The notes under the pieces: model-generated
Seen by the model: the letters and a program-made list of their open reading frames with translations, nothing else
Told to the model about the DNA's origin: nothing
Database searches by the model: none
Assembly (NCBI GenBank): GCA_016717115.1
Contig: JADKGE010000002.1
Coordinates: forward strand, 1 to 64,000
Source of the DNA: Actinomycetota bacterium
Lineage (GTDB): Bacteria; Actinomycetota; Actinomycetes; S36-B12
DNA: 64,000 bases
Reading direction: 5' to 3'
Shown here: positions 59,912 to 64,000 of the stretch, piece by piece
Position numbering within the stretch: the stretch's first letter is position 1
Layout: every line of letters starts with the position of its first letter
Translations under genes and position numbers: made by a program

Positions 59912-60733
59912 TCAGGTGTTCGCGAGGTAGTGCAGCTGCGCCCGCACCGTCAGTTCGGCGGCCGGCCATACCTGCCGGGGCACGTCCGCGTAGACCACTG
60001 CAACGATCGCCTCGGGCGACGTGACCCCTGAGGCCATCACCTCGCGGACCTCGTCAAGCCGTGCCAGCCGGTGCTCGAGGTAGGCGCCGACCACTCCCGA
60101 TGGGTCGTCGAGCACCGGCCCGTGGCCGGGCAGGAGGACCCGCACATCCTCGGTCTCGCACAGCCGGCGCAGGCTGCGCAGGCTGTCGAGGTACTCACCC
60201 AGCAGCCCGTCGGGCCAGGCCACCAGCGAGGTGCCGCGCCCCAGCACCGTGTCGCCCGTGAGCACGGAGTGGTCGTGCGGCACCGACAGGCAGACGCTGT
60301 CGCCGCTGTGCCCCGGCGTGGCGACGACGTCGATCCGCCACTCGCCCATGTCGACGACGTCTCCCCCAGCCAGGCCCTCCGCGCCCAACCGATGCGCGGG
60401 ATCAAGCGCCCGGACCCCGGCGCCGGTCGCCTCCGCGAGGGAGCGGGCACCCTCCGCATGGTCGACGTGGCCGTGCGTCAGGATGATGGCGCCGATGACC
60501 ACGTCTCGTTCGTCGGCCACTCGCTGGACGGCGGACAGGTGCGCGGGGTCGTCCGGACCGGGATCGACAACGACGGCCGACGACGATCCCGGCGCGGTGA
60601 GCAGCCAGGTGTTCGTGCCATCGAGTGTCCACGGCGAGGCATTGGGAGCCAGGACGCAGTAGGCCGATGGGGACGCCGCGCCGCTCGACCATGGACCGGT
60701 CGAACCCACGACCGGAAGCACCCGACCGCTCAT
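59912..60733 (-). CDS. MBL-fold metallo-hydrolase (LACTB2-like)
   Basis: This 273-residue protein has the metal-binding HGHVDH and downstream PGHSGDSVCL and LTGDTVLGRGTSLVAWPDG, with PGHGP near the end. Relatives are nucleases or thioesterases. A C-terminal helical part (EHRLARLDEVREVMASG; EAIVAVVYADVP) is like LACTB2. The ATG overlaps the stop of the upstream NUDIX gene. It is the last gene of the DUF4177-RidA-NUDIX-MBL operon and is convergent with crp. Confidence 0.86.
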   Translation of the reverse strand: MSGRVLPVVGSTGPWSSGAASPSAYCVLAPNASPWTLDGTNTWLLTAPGSSSAVVVDPGPDDPAHLSAVQRVADERDVVIGAIILTHGHVDHAEGARSLAEATGAGVRALDPAHRLGAEGLAGGDVVDMGEWRIDVVATPGHSGDSVCLSVPHDHSVLTGDTVLGRGTSLVAWPDGLLGEYLDSLRSLRRLCETEDVRVLLPGHGPVLDDPSGVVGAYLEHRLARLDEVREVMASGVTSPEAIVAVVYADVPRQVWPAAELTVRAQLHYLANT

Positions 60734-61482
60734 GACCGATCCCGGAAGCCGAGGACGCCCTCAACCTCCGACGCGTGCGGAGCCCTGGCGTCAGCGACCA
60801 GCACCTCGTCGGTGCGTGCGTTGACCATCACCCAGCGGACGCCGCCGTCTGCGTCGACGATTCGGCGTGGCAGGAGCGGCACGATCGGGCGGCCATCGGC
60901 AGACGCCACAACTGCGGTCGAGGAGGAGAAGTCCTCGAGGTAGTGGAGCACCGCCAGAGTGGGCGGGAGCATCGGCAGCTCACCGGAGGTGAATCCGCGG
61001 AGCGCTTCAGCCGGCGTGAGCCACGTCGCCAGGTCGGCCTCGGTGGTCACCAATCGCGGCCGCGAAGCGGGCGGAAGCTCGGCCACGAAGAACCGCACGT
61101 CGTAGCGCTTGGTCTCCACGTCCGGCGTGACCCAGTGGTCCAGGAGGGGCAGTCGCGCCGGGTCGATGACGAGTCGTCCGTCGTCACTCAGTGGAGCCAG
61201 ATCGACATCGACCTCTTCCAGGGTTTCTCGGACGGCGCAGGAATACAGGGCGGCGATCCCGGCCGCATCGCTGCTCGCGCGCGCTGCCAGCCGGTGCGCG
61301 TCGTCCGCGACGAACTCCACCACCCGCGCATAGTCGCCCTCGTCGACCCGGCCGCCCGGGAACACGTACATCCCGGGGGCGAAGGCCATCGTCAGGGCCC
61401 GGCGGATCAGCAGGGTCTCGATCCCGCCCGGCCCGTCGCGAAGCAGGACGACGGTGGCGGCGTCCCGCGGCCCCGGTGCCAC
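60730..61482 (-). CDS. NUDIX-domain protein (NUDT19-like)
   Basis: This 250-residue protein has a divergent NUDIX box, PGGRVDEGDYARVVEF...CAVRETLEEVDVDL, with an insertion between the Gly and Glu parts. The N-terminus (ATVVLLRDGPGGIETLLIRRALTMAFAPGMYVFP) is typical of the branch that hydrolyses CoA-type or nucleotide diphosphates. The GTG start directly follows the RidA stop codon, and its own stop overlaps the MBL start. Confidence 0.8.
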   Translation of the reverse strand: MAPGPRDAATVVLLRDGPGGIETLLIRRALTMAFAPGMYVFPGGRVDEGDYARVVEFVADDAHRLAARASSDAAGIAALYSCAVRETLEEVDVDLAPLSDDGRLVIDPARLPLLDHWVTPDVETKRYDVRFFVAELPPASRPRLVTTEADLATWLTPAEALRGFTSGELPMLPPTLAVLHYLEDFSSSTAVVASADGRPIVPLLPRRIVDADGGVRWVMVNARTDEVLVADARAPHASEVEGVLGFRDRS

Positions 61483-61944
61483 CTAGTCGGCGATCTCGAC
61501 GATCACTTCGACCTCGACGGGTGAGTCGAGGGGCAAGGAGGCGACGCCGACGGCGGACCGCGCGTGTGCTCCAGCCTCGCCGAAGGCCTCGAGAAGGAGG
61601 TTGCTCGCTCCGTTGACGACGGCGGGGTGCGCCGTGAACCCGGGTGCGCAGGCCACGAAGCCGACGACCTTGACGACGCGCACGACCGACTCAAGTGGCA
61701 CCACGGACTTGATCGCCGCGATGGCGTTGAGAGCGCAGATGGCCGCGAGCTCCGCTCCGCGCTCAGGCGTCACCTCGGCGCCGACCTTGCCGGTGTCGGG
61801 CAGGGCTCCGTCGATGAAGGGCAGCTGGCCGGCGGTGTAGACGTACCGTCCGCTGACCACGGCCGGGACGTACGCGGCGAGCGGCGGGATCACCTCGTGC
61901 ACGACCAGACCCATCTCGGCAAGGCGCTCTTCGACGGTAGGCAT
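61483..61944 (-). CDS. RidA family (YjgF) protein
   Basis: This 153-residue reactive imine/enamine deaminase-like protein has conserved segments YVYTAGQLPFIDG, EAFGEAGAHARSAVGVASLPLDSPVEVEVIVEI. In RidA proteins an Arg in the RSAVGV region binds the carboxylate of the imine. Such enzymes clear 2-aminoacrylate formed by PLP enzymes. It lies 2 nt after the DUF4177 stop and directly precedes the NUDIX gene. Confidence 0.9.
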   Translation of the reverse strand: MPTVEERLAEMGLVVHEVIPPLAAYVPAVVSGRYVYTAGQLPFIDGALPDTGKVGAEVTPERGAELAAICALNAIAAIKSVVPLESVVRVVKVVGFVACAPGFTAHPAVVNGASNLLLEAFGEAGAHARSAVGVASLPLDSPVEVEVIVEIAD

Positions 61945-61946
61945 GA

Positions 61947-62108
61947 TCAGCCGTTCCCCTTCGGTCGCTTCAAGTACGCCACCATGTTCTCCGAGTTCGG
62001 TCCGGGCACGACCTGCACGAGCTCCCAGCCGTCGGCGCCCCACGTGTCGAGGATCTGCTTGGTGGCGTGCACGAGGAGCGGGACGGTGACGTACTCCCAG
62101 GTGGTCAT
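61947..62108 (-). CDS. DUF4177 domain protein
   Basis: This 53-residue single-domain protein reads MTTWEYVTVPLLVHATKQIL...GWELVQVVPGPNSENMVAYLKRP, matching DUF4177. It is easily missed because it is so short. It is the first gene of the RidA operon. TAGGGT lies exactly 6 nt before the ATG and no ribosome site is present, so it is probably leaderless. Function unknown. Confidence 0.85.
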   Translation of the reverse strand: MTTWEYVTVPLLVHATKQILDTWGADGWELVQVVPGPNSENMVAYLKRPKGNG

Positions 62109-62114
62109 GGGCCG

Positions 62115-62156
62115 ACCCTAGCCCGTCCGGCCTAGGCGCCCACATCGGAATAGGCT
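62115..62156. promoter_or_regulatory. divergent leaderless promoter pair, DUF4177 and arsA
   Basis: TAGGGT on the minus strand (62115-62120) is 6 nt before ATG 62108. TAGGCT on the plus strand (62151-62156) is 6 nt before ATG 62163. The 54-bp divergent gap therefore carries two leaderless starts. Confidence 0.55.
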
Positions 62157-62162
62157 GAATGG

Positions 62163-63197
62163 ATGACCTCCTCGGCGATGCCCACACCGGACGCCGCCGT
62201 CACGTCAGGCGCCTCAGCGAGCTGGCCCGAGGTGAACCTTCACGTGGTCTCCGGCAAGGGCGGCACCGGCAAGACCACCGTCGCGGCCGCGCTGGCCCTC
62301 GAGCTGGCCCGTCACGGCCGCCGCACGCTTCTCGTCGAGGTGGAAGGGCGCCAGGGAATCGCCCAGCTGTTCGACACCCCACCATTGCCCTACGAGGAGC
62401 GCAAGGTCGCGGTGGCACCGGGCGGCGGCGAGGTGTACGCCCTCGCCATCGACGCGCAGGACGCGCTGCTGGACTACCTCGAGAGCTTCTACAACCTGCG
62501 GCGGGCCGGTTCGGCGCTGCGTCGGATGGGGGCCGTCGACTTCGTCACCACGATCGCTCCCGGACTTCGCGACGTGCTCCTGACCGGCAAGGCCATCGAA
62601 GTCGTGCGCCGCAAGGAGAAGCACGCGTCCGATGCCTACGACGCGGTCATCCTCGACGCGCCGCCCACCGGTCGCATCACGAAGTTCCTCAACGTGAACT
62701 CGGAGATGTCCGGACTCGCCAAGGCCGGACCGATCCACAAGCACGCCGACCTCGTCATGAGCGTGATCGCCTCCCCGCAGACCGCCGTCCACATCGTCAC
62801 GCTGCTGGAGGAGATGCCGGTTCAGGAGACCATCGACGGCATCGCCGACCTGCGGGACAACTCGCTGCCCGTGGGCGGTGTCATTGTCAACATGACCCGG
62901 CCTCCGGTGCTGACCGACCGCGAGCTGGCGATGGCTGCCAAGGGGACTCTGCCGCCCGCCGCCATCCGCTCGTCGCTCGAACGGGCCGGCCTGGCGGCGC
63001 ACGAGAACGAGATCCTGCCGGCGCTCATGCGCGAGGCATCCGACCATTCCCAGCGGGTCGCGCTCGAGCGGCGCGAGATGACGCGCATCGAGGAGCTGGG
63101 GCTGCCCACCGCGGTGCTTCCCCTCCTGGCCGACGGGGTAGACCTCGGCGGGCTCTACGAACTGGCCGAGCTCCTCGGCGAGGCGGGGCTGCGATGA
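62163..63197 (+). CDS. ArsA/GET3-like ATPase, first of a pair
   Basis: This 344-residue protein has the deviant P-loop SGKGGTGKTTVAAAL at about residues 28-42, and VILDAPPTGRITKFL for switch I/Walker B. Pairs of ArsA-like ATPases sit next to whiB and crp genes in actinobacteria (Rv3679/Rv3680 in mycobacteria). They are thought to act as a heterodimer on membrane or peripheral proteins, not for arsenite export, as no ArsB is nearby. The ATG appears leaderless. Its stop overlaps the second ATPase start. Confidence 0.88.
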   Translation: MTSSAMPTPDAAVTSGASASWPEVNLHVVSGKGGTGKTTVAAALALELARHGRRTLLVEVEGRQGIAQLFDTPPLPYEERKVAVAPGGGEVYALAIDAQDALLDYLESFYNLRRAGSALRRMGAVDFVTTIAPGLRDVLLTGKAIEVVRRKEKHASDAYDAVILDAPPTGRITKFLNVNSEMSGLAKAGPIHKHADLVMSVIASPQTAVHIVTLLEEMPVQETIDGIADLRDNSLPVGGVIVNMTRPPVLTDRELAMAAKGTLPPAAIRSSLERAGLAAHENEILPALMREASDHSQRVALERREMTRIEELGLPTAVLPLLADGVDLGGLYELAELLGEAGLR

Positions 63198-64000
63198 AGC
63201 CGTCCACGTTCGCGAAGGCACCGAGCCTGGAGATCGACGACATCCTCGGCAATCTCGACCTCCACATCATCGTCTGCACCGGTGCGGGCGGCGTCGGGAA
63301 GACCACGACCGCGGCCGCGCTCGGCCTTCGGGCCGCGGAGATGGGCCGTGATGTCTGCGTCCTGACGATCGACCCTGCGAAGCGCCTGGCTCAGGCCATG
63401 GGCCTGTCCTCGCTGGACAACACACCACGTCAGGTGCCGGGGGTGTGCGCGCCCGACGGCTCCGGCTCGCTGTTCGCGATGATGCTGGACATGAAGCGCA
63501 CCTTCGACGAGGTCGTCGAGGGTCATGCCGACCCGGAGCGCGCGCAGCAGATCCTCAACAACCCCTTCTACCAGACCCTGTCGTCCTCCTTCGCCGGCAC
63601 GCAGGAGTACATGGCGATGGAGAAGCTCGGCCAGTTGCGTGTGCGCGCGATGGACGAGGGAACGTGGGACCTCATCGTCGTCGACACACCGCCGTCACGC
63701 AGTGCGCTGGACTTCCTCGATGCCCCGGCACGACTCGGCTCGTTCCTCGATGGCCGCTTCATCCGCATCCTCACCGCCCCCGCGCGGGGCGCAGGCAAGG
63801 GGCTGGGCCGGCTGGCCGCCATGGGCTTCGGCCTGTTCACGAACGTGCTCAGCAAGATCCTCGGCGCGCAGGTGCTCACCGACGTCGGTACCTTCGTGGC
63901 CGCCATCGACACCACGTTCGGCGGATTCCGGGAGCGGGCGGACGAGACCTATGCGCTGCTCAAGGACTCCGGCACGCTCTTCGTGGTCGTGGCTGCACCC
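63194..64000 (+). CDS. ArsA/GET3-like ATPase, second of a pair, cut by window edge
   Basis: It starts at ATG 63194, overlapping the first ATPase by four bases. The P-loop is CTGAGGVGKTTTAAALGL, then IDPAKRLAQAMGL and the switch region LIVVDTPPSRSALDFLD. A hydrophobic or amphipathic stretch (AAMGFGLFTNVLSKILGAQVL) lies near the middle. It runs to the right edge, at least 269 codons, still open. Partner of the upstream gene. Confidence 0.88.
   Translation, partial: MKPSTFAKAPSLEIDDILGNLDLHIIVCTGAGGVGKTTTAAALGLRAAEMGRDVCVLTIDPAKRLAQAMGLSSLDNTPRQVPGVCAPDGSGSLFAMMLDMKRTFDEVVEGHADPERAQQILNNPFYQTLSSSFAGTQEYMAMEKLGQLRVRAMDEGTWDLIVVDTPPSRSALDFLDAPARLGSFLDGRFIRILTAPARGAGKGLGRLAAMGFGLFTNVLSKILGAQVLTDVGTFVAAIDTTFGGFRERADETYALLKDSGTLFVVVAAP

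Noticed and set aside
62163..64000. Arsenic resistance operon from ArsA homology
   Set aside because: No arsB, arsR or arsC is present. Paired ArsA-like ATPases beside crp and RidA are a conserved actinobacterial arrangement.

Overview
The window comes from a high-GC actinobacterial chromosome. From about 21.2 kb to the right edge it carries intact housekeeping genes. As far as I recall, their order parallels a block of the Mycobacterium tuberculosis chromosome (holB-tmk-topA, DUF1998 helicase, tad/ssd pilus operon, HAD phosphatase, acs, marP, nth, crp, RidA, paired ArsA ATPases). The Tad genes, an OxyR-AhpC-AhpF module, a MarP-type protease and many leaderless start codons fit an actinomycete. 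I cannot assign a genus.

The left third (1-21.1 kb) is different. It abuts a tRNA-Thr(CGT) gene at 21163-21237, on the 3' side of that tRNA, which is where integrating elements usually sit. It holds a MobF-type conjugative relaxase, small membrane and secreted proteins, a TetR regulator and a large defence-like operon. The operon is on the minus strand, in transcription order: an ADP-ribosylglycohydrolase (just upstream), an SNF2-type helicase with a C-terminal DUF3883 domain, a DUF1156 adenine methyltransferase, a HEPN(Swt1)-DUF499 ATPase and a TIGR02391 protein. Three of these families recall BREX type 3 components (BrxHII, PglXI, BrxC), but no PglZ phosphatase is visible. Almost every long gene in this third is interrupted by single-base frameshifts although the encoded amino acids remain close to family patterns. 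The following 42 kb show no such defects. The region is therefore either a young decaying element or a stretch with assembly indels.

Core layout: adenosine deaminase and a zinc metalloprotease (21.4-23.5 kb); a DHA2 exporter and a secreted TAP-like hydrolase divergent from a membrane protein (23.5-27.6 kb); oxyR divergent from ahpC-ahpF, with a candidate OxyR site and promoter (27.7-31.0 kb); holB-tmk-topA (31.1-35.6 kb); a proton-pumping pyrophosphatase with a CRP-type site upstream (35.8-38.3 kb); a STAS protein divergent from a DUF1998 helicase (38.3-41.0 kb); a secreted protein (41.1-42.4 kb); a seven-gene Tad/Flp pilus cluster (42.7-47.5 kb); HAD and alcohol dehydrogenase genes (47.6-49.5 kb); a DUF559 gene bracketed by related palindromes and a degenerate Fic-like protein (49.5-51.3 kb); acs, nhaA and small genes (51.4-56.5 kb); marP-NUDIX, nth, crp, and an MBL-NUDIX-RidA-DUF4177 operon divergent from two arsA genes (56.5-64.0 kb).

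Regulatory features stand out in the core. Nine genes appear leaderless, with a TANNNT -10 hexamer 6 or 7 nt before the start codon. One 7-bp sequence seems to serve as the -10 in both directions. Two families of palindromic intergenic repeats sit at gene 3' ends. No CRISPR array, rRNA operon or insertion sequence was seen.
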